Assembly (NCBI GenBank): GCA_003024785.1
Contig: PUQB01000180.1
Location: 62,001-126,000 of the forward strand
DNA length: 64,000 bases
Source of the DNA: Selaginella tamariscina
Taxonomy: Eukaryota > Streptophyta > Lycopodiopsida > Selaginellales > Selaginellaceae
Reading direction: 5' to 3'
Shown here: piece after piece, positions 1-11,702 of the stretch
How the letters are laid out: each line of letters begins with the position of its first letter
How positions within the stretch are numbered: position 1 is the first letter of the stretch
Made by a program: the position numbers and the translations under genes
The notes under the pieces: generated by a model
The model's database searches: none
The model's input: only the letters and a program-made list of their open reading frames with translations
What the model was told of the DNA's origin: nothing

Positions 1-1035
1 GCATTCTGTTGAAAAACTGTTCTGCTTTAGAACTGTGCCCACACTCACCATATGCAGTTACCATTGCATTCCACGAAGAAACATCTCTCTCAGGGCACGA
101 ACTGAACACTCTCAAGCCTTCTTGCAGATGCCCTCTCTGGGCATGTGCTACAATCATGGCATTCCAGGAGATAACATTAAACAGAGGCATTTTATCGAAT
201 GCAGCTTTAGCCAGATTCACTAAGCCACTCTCTGCACATGCAACGAGAAACGCGGTCCAGGATACGACATTCCTCGTAGGCATCGTAACGAAAGTTTTCT
301 GAGCTTCTTCCAGATGCCCCGACTGGGCATATGCATTCATCAATGAAGTCCATGTGGCTACGTCCCGCTCTTGCATCTTTTCAAACAAAGACAGTACTTG
401 GTCGATACAGCCATCCTTGCATAGACACTAATGATAGCATTTACCGGATAAACATTCCACTGAGGCATCTTCTCGAGTAAGTACCTTGCTTCCTGCAAAT
501 GCCCTTCTTGGGCATATGCTTGAATGATTGAGGACCATGACATATAGTTCCTTTCGGGCATGTTTTGAAGATCTTCTTACATCATCATAACACTTGGCTT
601 TGGTGTACACTCCAAGAGTTGCATTCCATGAAATGTTATCGTGTAGAGGCATTCTCTCAAATGTTTCTAGTGCATCTGCAAGATGCGCATTCTGGGCATA
701 TGCTGCAGACAAGGCATTCCAGGAGACTACGTTCCTCTGAGGCATCACTTCGAATACAGTCTTGGCTTGTTCAAGATGACTGTTTTGGCATATACTGTAA
801 ACATGGAGTTCCAGGAAACAATGTCTTGTTGAGGCATTTTGTCGAAAACCAGCTGCGCTGCATGGGGATGCCCTTTGTGGGCATATGCAGACATGAGTAT
901 GCTCCAAGAGAAAGCATTTCGATAAGCCATACGTTCGAACACCTTGTGTGCTGCTTCTGCACTGCCGCATTTTGCATATGCCTGCATGAGTAGATTGATG
1001 TGATAAACATCCCATCTTCGTCCAAGAAGCATCCA
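1..1035 (-). pseudogene. PPR protein gene remnant, copy 1
   Basis: The minus strand encodes successive pentatricopeptide repeats with the land-plant S-type signature (for example MPQRNVVSWNALSAAYAQN, MPERNYMSWSSIIQAYAQEG). PPR proteins bind organellar RNA and act in editing, splicing or stability in plastids and mitochondria. About eight repeats can be followed from about 1035 down to the window edge. They fall in different frames: the frame changes near 780, near 560 and again near 410, so the reading frame is broken several times. No start with a transit peptide and no E/DYW tail is visible, and the 3' part may lie left of base 1. The same gene, with different breaks, sits at 36339-37325. 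Both look like decayed copies of one ancestral PPR gene. Confidence 0.85.
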
Positions 1036-1044
1036 CCAAGTGAT

Positions 1045-4000
1045 TTTAATAGAGGGTCATTTCAGATATTTTGAAAATATCAAGGTCATTATTAAATATA
1101 TATTAATTATGTCTATGCATTATTCTCCAACGATTTTAGAGTGTAAAACTTCTGGTTATGCTTATATAACATATTCAATTGTTCAGTCCAATATTGAGTG
1201 TTGAATATCAACTAATTCCATTTAATATGTGTGTAAGTTTGGAGACAAGTCATATAGTAGGTATACTGTTTCCACATGTATAATATGCACTCCAATATTG
1301 AGTGTTGAATATCAACTAATTCACTTAATATGTGGAGACAAGTCATATACTGTTTCCACATGTATAATATGGACTAGTGTGTATACAGCTATATATAGAA
1401 ATACTCGATTACTCTTGTATATTAAAAAACTATAATTTAAAATGCTTTTTTCCATTGTATATGTTTAATGATTTATACCATTACAAAAAATTTAAATAAT
1501 ATTATTCATAAAATGAAATATTTTCTTATTATAATTATTTATACATTAATTTTTCATTAATTTACATACCATACTTAAGAAATTAAAAGCTGCAAGAGAT
1601 GTAATTTCTGCACGATTAAGTTTTACAAGCGAAGGAAAGTATGTGTTTTAATTTATTTTTTTTAAATATAAGTATTTAACTTTTTTTCTTTATCAAGATT
1701 TATTATTGTTAACTAGTGAAATCAGCATTTTGAAGGAGTAATAAATAATTTTTTTAATGCTTTTAAATTTTTACAATAACTTTAATAAAGATAAAACTTA
1801 CTTTTTATAAATTTTTTCCTCTTATAAGTCTATAATTAGTTTATGTAAAGTTCCAAAGTGTTTTAAATGTATTAAATTAAAAATATAATTAGAAGTGTTT
1901 AATGTCGTTACAAAAGTCAAATTATTTCAAGATTGTGTTAAAATGTGAGAATTTAAATTAAAAATGCTTAAAAATATGATTGATTCTTTGTAATAACTAA
2001 TAAAAATAAAAATAAGGAATTAAGTCCGAATAATGATTAATAAAGAAACAAAAAAATTACATATCAACTAATTTAGTTTGTGGATTTAAATTTTTATGTA
2101 ATAAATAAATATAAAGTTTAACAAAAGCTCTTGTAATACTATTATCATATCTAAGATAATTTTATTTATATTATAAATTGGAAGGCGAAGTTATAAATAA
2201 TTATCTTGAATATGATTAAATTTCATTTTATACTAGTTATGAATTGGTTTAATAAGTATGTAGTAAAAATAATGAGAATAAGAATTAATTAAAATTCTAC
2301 TTATGAAACTCAAATGAGATCTTATGTTAAAAATGAAAACGTTAATTAATAAGAATTAGAATTATACATTTCTTATTTTGACATAGTTATATAAAGTAAT
2401 TAAATGTTAGGAATAAGTATTTATAATGATGGTTTTAAGAATTAACAAAACTAAAGTTGAAAATGAATAAAAACTCATTTTTGATTATATGTTAAAGGTT
2501 CTAAACATGTTAAAATGACTTATCACTTTTATTACATAGTTTATATTATAAGTTGAAATTTTATTAAGATTTTCTCCTTTAATAAGAATCTTTATTGGTT
2601 AATACTTTAAAAACTAACAAAGCTAAAATAATAATTGACATAGTTAATCAAACAAATACATATTTATCATAATTATTCATTATATTTTATTTACGATAAA
2701 AAAGATGACAAGATGCATATATATAAATTATGTTACTATTATTAAGAATATATATATTTTTGTGAGTGGTTGATTTGTTTAATATATTAATTTAAATAAT
2801 GTCTTTCTCAAGAATAAACTATTTAAGATCTGGGTATTACATATTTAAAAAAAAATGATGTTAATATGTTTAGCTTATGGGATATTGAGTTTTAAGAATT
2901 ATTTTTTACATAATGATAAAAATAAGAAAATGCACATTTTAGTAAACCAAGATAAAATTTTTAAGACATTTATTTTAAGTGGACAAGTCATAATAAATTT
3001 TAAAAAGATAAAAGTTATCATTAAATGATTAACATTAAAATTATTTTTTAATTTAATTTAATATTTTTAAATTTATAAAAAAGTTTTTTAGAGTACTAAT
3101 GTCATTTATAAATTTTATAAAAAATATGTTCCACCCTTTAATGTCAACAACATTTATCAAATTTAAAGAAGTTATTTTTATTGAATATCTATTACAATTA
3201 TTAAAATTTGATGAACCATTTAATGTAGATTTAATTTTATAATTGAAATAAAACAATTTTTTACTTTAAAAAATTAAATGTAACACAAGTTTGATGATTT
3301 ATTTATGACAAAAAATACTATTATTACATTTTTATATGATTGACAACCTTATCTTTCAAATTATATTATTGTGGTTTAAACATAATATAACTCTTGAAAC
3401 ACAGCCAAAATTATCATCAAAATATAATACATAATATAAAAAAGTTAATTTCATTCTAGTTTAATATTAGATGTAAAAGTAATAAAAATAATGTGATAGT
3501 AATGTTCAGGTTCAACTTCATATTATGTTAAATATATTAATAGATAAAGTTGTTCATTAATGCATTCTTTATTAGATAAGTTTTGAGCTTAGTAACAAAA
3601 ATTATTTCTAAAGAAATCATGTTACTTCAACAAAGTTGATATAATATATAAATGCACTTAAGTGAATTTTGTAATGCAATATAAAATTCTTTAATACAAA
3701 GAGAATAAACTTTATATTTTAAAAGGATCACAATGGTATAATTATTAAGCAGGAATAATTATAATTATAACAAGATGAAAAACACAATGTTAACATAAAC
3801 AAAGATTTTATTGGTAAGGAATAATATATTTTGTTAACGAGCATGTTAAGATATTAGCAAGTGAGTCAATTGTAAAAATAAATTGAGAAGTTATAATATT
3901 TATTTATTCTAAAATAATTTTTCCAAAGTGTCATTTTAAACTTTATTACAAAATTGTTTAAGTCTTATAATTTTATTTAATTATTTTATGATGGTGATTA

Positions 4001-4300
4001 AAGCCTTAAAGGTTGCTCATTTATTTCTTAAGTAAAGACAATGAATGTGAAATAATTACAATGTTAAAGATGGTGATACATTTTATTTATGAGTAAAAAC
4101 AATAAATGTAAAATAAGGGGCAAATTTATTCTTTTATAAGGTTATAAATGAATTAAGACTATGTTATGTGTTATGTTGAAGGGGATTAATTTGCCTTAAT
4201 CTCTCTTTATTTTGGTTGAGCAAGTTACCTGCAAATTTTCAATGTGTCAATAATTAAACATGCATCTAATTATAAACATTTAAGGATTTAATCACTAATA
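1045..4300. other. Very AT-rich intergenic block, copy 1, no gene seen
   Basis: More than 3 kb of strongly AT-rich DNA without a convincing reading frame, RNA gene or mobile-element protein on either strand. It is alignable along most of its length with 37330-41260, including many short oligo-A/T runs. The paralogous block holds about 0.5 kb more sequence near 40560-41140 and a local 138-bp rearrangement near 38.2-38.4 kb. It lies between the 3' end of the LAX-like gene and the PPR remnant. Confidence 0.7.
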
Positions 4301-5216
4301 AAATTTATTAACAACCATAACAACTTGCAAAGAAATGCACTCCATTTATCTTGGTGAATTCAATCATATTGCCCCAAGTTGCTAATCCGCTTTCCATAAC
4401 TATCATCCATAAAATAATCCCCAGGGTAACACTTAAGTCCATCTCCCAACTCAACTTTGTCAACGGTTTGGATTGCTGCCTATGGTTGTTAGACCAAAAG
4501 AATATAATATAGGCCATACAAGGTATAATGTATAAGGTCCACGACACAAATAAAGAGTCTACTAATCTCTGAAATGTCCCAAACACTGGAAACGCTAATG
4601 CCGATAACCAAATTATTAAAAACACAGGCACCCTTGACAGTGTTCTTTTTATATAACTCGGACACTCGTGTACGCGTAGGACTTTCTCCCATGTTATATA
4701 CACAGCATATTGATACATTCCAAAGTTGATAAACTAATGAAACATTATAAATTATAATTTAATCACAAAAGAAATGCATATTTACTTACCGAGTGAATAA
4801 CTAATAAGACAATAGTGTGTCGCGGAACTTAGATTCTGGAAGTAAGGACGTAGCTGTTGTTGTTGTTAACAACTTATCTCCAAAATTGATATTCATAGTA
4901 ATACTTGGAAGCATAACTATTAACATAATAAAAACACTTCCATAAAAGTATGCAATATTATATTGTTGTGGTTTTGACATTGCATCCATAATTTCCCTGT
5001 AATAAGTAAAATGTTAAAATTTTAAAACTAACTAAATAAAATATTTACCACTTACACTGGAATAGGAACCTGCCCAATAAATGTCATCCCAGAAATGCCT
5101 GTGAAATACTCTCGATAGCTATGTGGAGCAGTTCTCTTCACATTTTCAATCTATTTTGAAGAACATTCAATATAATCTTATATATATATATAATATTAAT
5201 ATATATATATATATAT

Positions 5217-5268
5217 TATATATTGTAAGGTAACTACGGTAAATATGTAGGTTACCTTACAATATATA
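5217..5268. repeat. Perfect 18-bp-arm hairpin in a LAX intron, copy 1 only
   Basis: Arms at 5217-5234 and 5251-5268 are perfect reverse complements (core GTAAGGTAAC/GTTACCTTAC), separated by a 16-base loop and preceded by a TA-repeat tract. The intron is 162 bp here, against roughly 70 bp in copy 2, which lacks the hairpin. A tiny MITE-like insertion or a palindrome born from the TA tract would both fit. Confidence 0.75.
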
Positions 5269-5935
5269 ATTGAAGTTATTATTTAATAAATGTTATTGGA
5301 TTAGTCTCTTACCTTTCCATTAAGTAAAGTAGCAATTGTTAAATAGCCCGAAGCAAAAATTATAGTAATAACACCAATAAAGGACCAAACTCTATAGTTG
5401 CGAGCACTTGGAACAAAGACTGACAAAGAAAAAATTGCACCAACTATTAATACCCAGGTTCTCTTATTAAGTCTTTCGTTCATGAGGTACACATTACTGC
5501 ATATTCAAACACATTATTATATATATTCTTTAATATATAGTATATCTATTATAGAAAAGATAATATTTTACTTGCTAGAGCCATAAATTTGAGAAGACGA
5601 AATTAAAACAAGTGATATGATGTTAAAAAAGAAAGTAACTGCTTTCCATTTGCGTCCCAAAAGTCCACCGATGACTTCGTGAAGCTACAATATAAGACCA
5701 AAATTAAACTTTAATTAAGTATTATATAGAAATCTTACTTGAATAGTATGGCTCTCGTGTCCATTACGTTGCAGAAGTAATGTATATTTTAAATATAAGA
5801 AGTTAATAATAGACTGTGCCCACAATCCTAGGACCATTTGAAACAGTTGAATCACAATAGCAGAAGGTAATCCTAATTGAGCAGCTGTTTGTGGAATATT
5901 TAAAAGCCTGGTTGCAAGCTGTTTTATAAAAATAT

Positions 5936-5937
5936 GC

Positions 5938-5994
<57 letters not shown>

Positions 5995-5995
5995 T
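5936..5995. repeat. (TA)n(GA)n microsatellite in LAX intron 1
   Basis: A run of TA dinucleotides passes into a run of GA dinucleotides inside the first intron. The same compound repeat, with different lengths, is in intron 1 of copy 2 near 42811-42850. Confidence 0.9.
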
Positions 5996-6137
5996 AGTAG
6001 CAAACCTTGGCCGCTGAAATGTTTAACCACGCATCAAATGCAGAACTTCCATACCACAATGCTTGAAGTAGAAATTCTCGGAAAGACTCTCTTCTGTTGT
6101 TGTCCATAGGAAGTGCATGACTTATCTCTTCAGTCAT

Positions 6138-6557
6138 ATATATTTATTATATACACACACATAGATATGTGGAAAGTCATATACGACTGCAACAGTTGCG
6201 GCTGATACTTTATGTAAAGAATGTTCTATATAAAAAATGTGTACACTAGCACATATATAAATGGGCCCATATATAACTGGATATTATATTATTATTTTCA
6301 TATGCAAATTTTATCTCTTAATATATATTAACATTTCTAAACCTTAAGTTTATAGCCTTATACTAACTAGCTACCAGGCTCTCGACGGCCTCCGTATGTG
6401 CAGGTACTGTGTCTGTGTGTGGGAGTTCGTTCTTAAATCTGCAGGCTCCTACGCGAGTTGTATATAATGTTGAGTTGTTCACGAAACAATAATATTTCCA
6501 GTCTGTGTTTGTACACTTTATATGTTCAGGATGTATTTATATTCATTGTGGTAATCT

Positions 6558-6624
<67 letters not shown>

Positions 6625-7302
6625 GAGGGGGAGGGGGGGCGGTCATCCTGTATATTCTGTATATGTTGCTTGTGTAAGTATAATATGGTAGAATGAAGCT
6701 GTGTATCTAGATTCTAGATTTATAAATGTACTTTTTTTTCTTTCTTTAAAGAAAAATCCATTTCCGAATGTGTGCCCATTTCCCCCTAAGCTGAACACAC
6801 CACACATCCCTACCTGTCATTAATTCCAACACTCCCTCCACCACACATCTCTATTCTCCAGGCCTACCACATCATCCAACCACACATCCCTATGGATTTG
6901 GACAGGTCTTGGGTACATCCCTACGGATCTGGACAGGCCGGGGATTGAACCCAAGACCTCTTCTACTCCAGTCCTACCACACACACCTCCCTACGGTGAT
7001 CCTGTGCGACCTGGTTCTACGAGGATGGCTGGGCCTCTAACAACATGGACGAGCTCAATGGACGGGGAGGTGACTCCCTTTCAACTCTCTTGCTTCCTAG
7101 GGAAGCACTAAGGGAGAGTGGTTTAGTCCATTAGACGCTTATCTCACATTAAGTGCATGGATGGGTCCCAGTGGACGGGGAGACAACTCCCTTTCAACTC
7201 TCCCGTTTCCCCAAGGGAGCCTAAAGGGAGAGCAGTTAAGTCTGCTTGGCACTAGTCCCGGTGTGAAGGAGCAACTCTGGTCGTCTAAGTAGGATTGTAT
7301 GG
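6138..7302. other. LAX upstream region with microsatellite and tRNA-SINE fragment
   Basis: This is the 5' flank of the LAX-like gene. It holds a (ACAT)n(TA)n(GA)n tract at about 6560-6625. At about 6890-6990 (minus sense) there is a piece of the same tRNA-like SINE found at 9588-9660: a B-box-like GGTTCAATCCCC followed by GGCCTGTCCAGATCC. The segment 7001-7250 is low-copy and matches 43880-44147. No coding sequence is recognised. The equivalent of the transposon target site in copy 2 (AGTCTGCTTGG) is empty here at 7239-7249. Confidence 0.65.
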
Positions 7303-7307
7303 CAGAG

Positions 7308-9158
7308 TGTCAGAGTTTTAACCCAAAGGGCCAACACGTGGCAACACGTGGCTGCCATATGGCCATTCGGCGTTATCACCCTGTGTGAGCAACGCTAAGT
7401 TTCCCAGAACAACCCCAATGACCCCTAGGGTTAGACTCTAATGCCCAAGTGGACAAGAGACTTAGGGTTTAGTCTAAGTCTCCCTAGAATGTCTGCCCCC
7501 ATAACCCTTGAGGGATAACCCTAGTTGACTTAGGGTTTAGCCTAAGTCTCCCTAGAGTGTCTACCCCAAAACCCTTGAGGGATAACCCTAGTTGACTTAG
7601 GGTCTTGCCCTAGAAGACCTAGACAGGCTCATGCCCTAACCCCCATCAAGGAGACGTGTGTTCCACACATACCCCTGGACAGAGCTAAGGCATCGTCACT
7701 TACCCCTTGAGGAATCACCCTCATCCGGGAATACAACCCCTTTAGGGCAACAAGGGGTACCCTGAACCACAACTAACCCCTAAGGGTTTGAGTGGCTAAG
7801 TTATACCCTAGACCTAGGGCTAGTACTTAGTGAGGACACGAGTGTGCGCCGTAGGCAGACACGAGTGTTCTGCTAAGCAAACTCCCTAAGACTAGGTTTG
7901 GGATAACCCTAAGCACATGACCTTGCGAGTGCCTCACGAAAGGGCTCCTGCTAACACGCTTAGGTTGTTCAACCCTTGAATTCCAAGGAGAACACTCCCC
8001 TAGCCAAGTGTGTCAAAGCACACCTAGTTATGAGAGTTAACCTCTCTTGAGCAGATGCCCAAGGCTTAGCACCCTAGTGCAAGCACAAGCATGTCTATTT
8101 GCTAAGGTATCCAACCCCTTAGCGACAAGCCCATGACATAACCCCAAAGGGCGTGCCTTAGGTGTTGCACCATGTGACATTTAGCCCAGTGTCACATCTC
8201 CATGTGACACTGCCTTCCCTAATGTGGGCTATCATGCCATAGCCCTTAGATTCAAGAGTTGCACCAAGTGCCACAAACGTGGCTCCTAAATGCCAACTCT
8301 AGAACCCCTCAATTATCCCTCAAGACCCGGTAAGGAAACCCTTGTCAATCAAGAACCCACGACCACAGTTGGACAAGGAACGTGCCCTAGTTAGCTGTGA
8401 GTGTTGTTCCTAACTTGACGTGGAGGAGGAGGCTGGAGACAAGCCTCAACCTCTGCTTCTTGGAACGTGCATCCCGACCAGTCCTTCCAGGCATGGATTC
8501 GCCATCGTTAAGGGTAAGCTACCCCGAAGGTGGGACGTACCCCTGTCGTCTGGAAGTTAGGGCGGTACAACAGAGGGTTGTACCTTAACGACACAAGCTG
8601 AAGCTTGCACCGGCAGAAGAGCAACGAACTCAGTCATGAACCCAGGAGCTCTCCTACGTATACTCTACCTTATTTATGTGACGGAGCCCCCCCCCCCTTT
8701 TCCTATATGTGTTAGTGGGCTGGCACTGAATTTTAGCCCCTTAGACAAATTAGCAATATGAGCTTATAACTCACCCTTACTCCTACCCTTAAACCCTACC
8801 CAAGGGGGTGGGGGTTTTAGGGCGTGGGTTAGGGCAACCCTAGGGTTAGGTCAACCCTAGGGGTGTTCCCAACCCTAGGGGTGTTCCTAACCCTACTTAA
8901 CACGCCAAACTCATCTGTAAAGACCAATCAGCCTATTCGAAACGTCAAAATTGGGGGTGGGTTTCTAGAAGGTAAGTTCTAGCTTCGCTTAGAGTTTCCT
9001 ACAAATACCTAATGACACCCGGCCGGACCATCACTAGATACCCAAGTGCACTAAGCGGGCCTGTTTCCGACTACATTTAGGGTCCATCAACATAGTACAG
9101 TAGGTAACAACAGTCAACGTCCAAAGTAAAGGGTCGAGTCATAGTAAAAACTATGACA
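7308..9158 (+). mobile_element. Solo LTR of an LTR retrotransposon, TSD CAGAG
   Basis: The insertion starts TGTCAGAG, ends TATGACA, and is flanked by CAGAG at 7303-7307 and 9159-9163. Copy 2 holds one CAGAG at the corresponding point, which is an undisturbed empty site. Both termini and the target duplication are therefore clear. Length is 1851 bp, with no gag or pol inside, so this is a solo LTR left by recombination between LTRs. It contains many CCCTAGGG/AACCCTA-type stretches and a poly-C run near 8690. Shorter, decayed relatives lie in reverse orientation at 21.4-23.9 kb. It inserted after the segmental duplication. Confidence 0.85.
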
Positions 9159-9342
9159 CAGAGTCTATGGATCCTCCTTGAGGATGATTTTCCCTGTGTG
9201 AACCTGACTGAGAAGAGTAAGACTGGCTTGAGGCTGGATTGCCCATGTGGAGTAGAGGATTTAGAACGAAGCTACAGAGCTCCTTAGTGCACTCCAGAGT
9301 AGTCCGTAGGGATAGCCAACGTGGTTATGACATTGCAATCAG

Positions 9343-9462
9343 GATGACGTGGAGGATGAGGTGGAGAATGACGTGGCAGATGATGTGGAGGATAATGTGG
9401 CAGATGATGGGGAGGATGACATGGAGAATGACGTGGAGGATGATGTGGAGGATGACGTGGCA
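9343..9462. repeat. 12-bp minisatellite, about ten units, copy 1
   Basis: Ten consecutive degenerate 12-mers of the form GATGACGTGGAG. Read on the plus strand they would encode an acidic (Asp-Asp-Val-Glu)-like run. The repeat is shared with copy 2 (52668-52787), with unit-by-unit differences, so it predates the duplication. No flanking coding sequence supports translation. Confidence 0.85.
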
Positions 9463-9587
9463 CTTTGTATATACAATTTTTGCTAAAGTAGTAGAGATAG
9501 GTAGGCGGCTAGGACATGCAAAATTAGGAAGAGTGTGCTTGTATATGCCCCATGAATAAACACATAAACTTCCAACACATGTCCCTA

Positions 9588-9660
9588 CGGATCTGAACAG
9601 GCCGGGGATTGAACCCAAGATCTCCTACACCAGTACTCTACCACTGAGCTACCTGCCCCA
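9588..9660 (-). mobile_element. tRNA-derived SINE head, copy 1
   Basis: On the minus strand the sequence starts GGGGCAGGTAGCTCAGTGG, with an A-box-like TAGCTCAGTGGTAGAG and, about 35 bases later, a B-box-like GGTTCAATCCCC. These are the internal RNA polymerase III promoter elements of a tRNA. Acceptor-stem pairing and a clean anticodon arm are not convincing, so I read it as a tRNA-derived SINE head rather than a working tRNA gene. The SINE body probably continues leftward to about 9530. The same unit is at 52912-52984, and fragments occur near 6890-6990 and 43795-43880. Confidence 0.65.
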
Positions 9661-9701
9661 ACTGTGCTGGAAGCTTAGAAGTTTATTCAAGGGGCATACA
9701 C

Positions 9702-10290
9702 ATGTACAACAATGTTGGTTGGCATACTCAATGTATATGCACGAGGGAGCGCGTGCGGCTATGGAGGCAACTAATGGTGTGGGCATCGGATGATGTAGAT
9801 GAGTGGATAGGAGGAGACTTCAACATGGTGGAGGCTGAGGTGGACTCGTCGAATCCGACGGTCGCAGGACGAACCTTGCATGCGGTAGGAGGGCAAACTG
9901 AGATGCAAGTGTGGAGATTGCTACGGGTAATCTTTGGGATCTTGATGCATATGGGCTAGAGGGGTATGTGCCACACACTCCTAGGTTCACATGGACTGGC
10001 GTGTTGCCAGGTGGCAGGCCAGTTCATGGATTGACTATATCTCTCAAGTTGGTTCTTGTCATGCAGCGGGTGCATGACTAGATGGTGGGGGTTCCATGTG
10101 TCAGACCATGCTCCGCTATCGGTGCGAGTGAAGGTCTCGAACCATCTGACAACTCAACGTAGACCCCCCGGGATCACTCGTCAATTCCCATTTGGAGGAG
10201 GAATGGACAAGGTGTGGAGAAGCTGGAACGACAAACTTGGGAGCTTTCTTGGAGTATTAGTATTGTCGGGAGATCCAAATGTGTAGACAT
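9702..10290 (+). pseudogene. LINE endonuclease remnant, copy 1
   Basis: Short plus-strand frames carry the APE-type endonuclease landmarks: a GGDFN motif near 9815 (WIGGDFNMVEAEVDSS) and a later SDHAPLSV motif near 10100, which is the conserved SDH block that ends the domain. In LINEs this domain nicks the target DNA to prime reverse transcription. The N-terminal part, including the first catalytic blocks, is absent, and the rest is split over several frames. Confidence 0.75.
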
Positions 10291-10615
10291 CATAGGGTAT
10301 TTAGCAGGACACAGGCAATTTGAGCCAGTCTTGCTGCAAGTGAACAGTTGTTGGGCAGGTACCTAAGACATCAGTGGCTAACAACTCAACAAGAAGCTCG
10401 AAGCGGAGAAGGCAATGGATTGCCACAAGCTTAGAGACCTTCGATGGTATACGAGTGAGCGCACTCTCAAAGCAGAGTTCTTTCGAGCCATTCGCCCGAT
10501 GACAAGAGGAAAGCCCATTTTTGGACTTACAAAGAACGAGACAAATATGTGAGGACATGGATGAAATGTTGGAGATAGGCACGACATACTTCCAGCAACT
10601 CTTCACAGTTGAGCC

Positions 10616-11702
10616 GTGGACAACCGACCGCTCTCGGGGTGTGAGGCTGTGCTTTTAACTGTCCCCTCAGTAGTCACAGATGAAATGGCACAACAATTGA
10701 TCCGGCCTTTCATTGAAGCCGCGCTGCTTGCAGCAGTACGTGAACTCAATCAACGAGACAAGTCGTCGGGCATAGATGGCATCCCCATGGAGTTCTTTGT
10801 ACATGCTTGGAGATGGTTAGGAGGTGTGGTACTTGCTGAATGGATTGTAGCAAAGGAGATACACCCAGTGTAGACATGGAGTGCGGTCTTCACGGACGGG
10901 CTGGTGACGTTGATCTCAAAGGATGGTAGTGCAGATACGTCAGAGGTGCGATGCTAGAGACCAATCTCGATGATGAACTTGATCTATAAGATCTTTGCAA
11001 AGACATTAGCCAACCATTGCAGCCAGTCATGCGAACACGAGGGGGAATGAGTGCGATCCGACCGTGCCGGCCGGGGCGAACTCAAGAGCTGATAGCTCTA
11101 TGAGAATGTGATCATGATGATCATAGTTGGAGAGTGGGCCTCCTAGAGCCTTATTGCTTGCTGTTGTTGGATGGGGAGAAAGCATATGACCGAGTGGACT
11201 GGCGATTCTTAGAGCTTGTGATGAGACAACTTGGTTTTCCAACCAGGTTTGTGAGGTGGACGGTGAGGCTCTATAGGCAGTCGTCTAGCCGGTTGGTCAT
11301 CAACGGATGGATGGGCATGCTAATACGTCTCTCTAGATCGGTACGACAAGGCTGCCCGCTTGCCCTGTACCTTTTTTTGATGCAAGCAGAAGCATTGCAT
11401 GCATACATGCACTATGACCGACCGTCCAAGTGAGGGGAATTCCACTACCTGATTGCCAAGGACCTTTGCATGACCTTGGCCCACCGTCAGAGAGAACGGT
11501 TCTTGACAGCCTGTTTGCGGATGACACAGGGTTACTGGTGTTGGGAACCACTGAGAACCTGGATCGCATGAAGCAGCTGCTTGATCACTTTAATTTTGTG
11601 GCAGGGGGTAGGACGAATTGGCACAAATTGCACGGTCTGTGGCTTAGTGCACATGCAAGGCCAGATTGGGGAGCGAACTGGGGATTTATATGGGTCGAGT
11701 AG
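10616..11702 (+). pseudogene. LINE reverse transcriptase remnant, copy 1
   Basis: Reverse transcriptase blocks occur in order: SSGIDGIPMEFF (the 'GxDGIP' block), LLLDGEKAYDRVDW, SVRQGCPLALYLF and FADDTGLLVL, the catalytic YADD-like box. The order and spacing fit the non-LTR L1 clade of plants. Stops (for example near 10873 and 11431) and frame changes separate the blocks, so no working enzyme is encoded. Confidence 0.85.

Larger units (their letters stand above)
4308..6137 (-). pseudogene. LAX: AUX1/LAX-like auxin permease gene, copy 1 (one frameshift)
   Basis: Seven exons can be placed on the minus strand with GT-AG introns of 54-162 bp: 6137-6006, 5918-5739, 5684-5572, 5496-5313, 5150-5056, 4996-4790 and 4733-4308. 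The product of about 445 residues aligns along its length with plant AUX1/LAX proton-coupled auxin influx carriers of the plasma membrane: SSAFDAWLN near residue 31, LNKRTW at the start of exon 4, YLTIATLLNGK at its end, VEIMDAMSKPQ in exon 6, WEKVLRVHEC in exon 7, and a C-terminal FFASCYGC matching the family's FTKCYQC end. It is divergent and slightly shorter than the usual 470-490 residues. Exon 6 carries a 1-base deletion relative to copy 2 (near 4815), which shifts the frame before the exon 6/7 junction. That makes this copy a likely pseudogene unless it is a sequencing error. Confidence 0.88.

Noticed and set aside
1229-1435. Small ORF in the AT-rich block
   Set aside because: Not preserved in copy 2, no domain, low complexity.
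8800-8900. Interstitial telomere repeats
   Set aside because: AACCCTAGGG-type motifs are irregular, part of the solo LTR, and not the TTTAGGG tandem of plants.
9239-9559. A protein gene with acidic DDVE repeats
   Set aside because: Open frame produced by a 12-bp minisatellite. No flanking domain, no conserved start, and open frames on both strands as expected of such repeats.
9588-9660. A functional tRNA gene
   Set aside because: A and B boxes are good, but the acceptor and anticodon stems do not pair convincingly, and the unit is repeated with a non-tRNA tail. A tRNA-derived SINE fits better.
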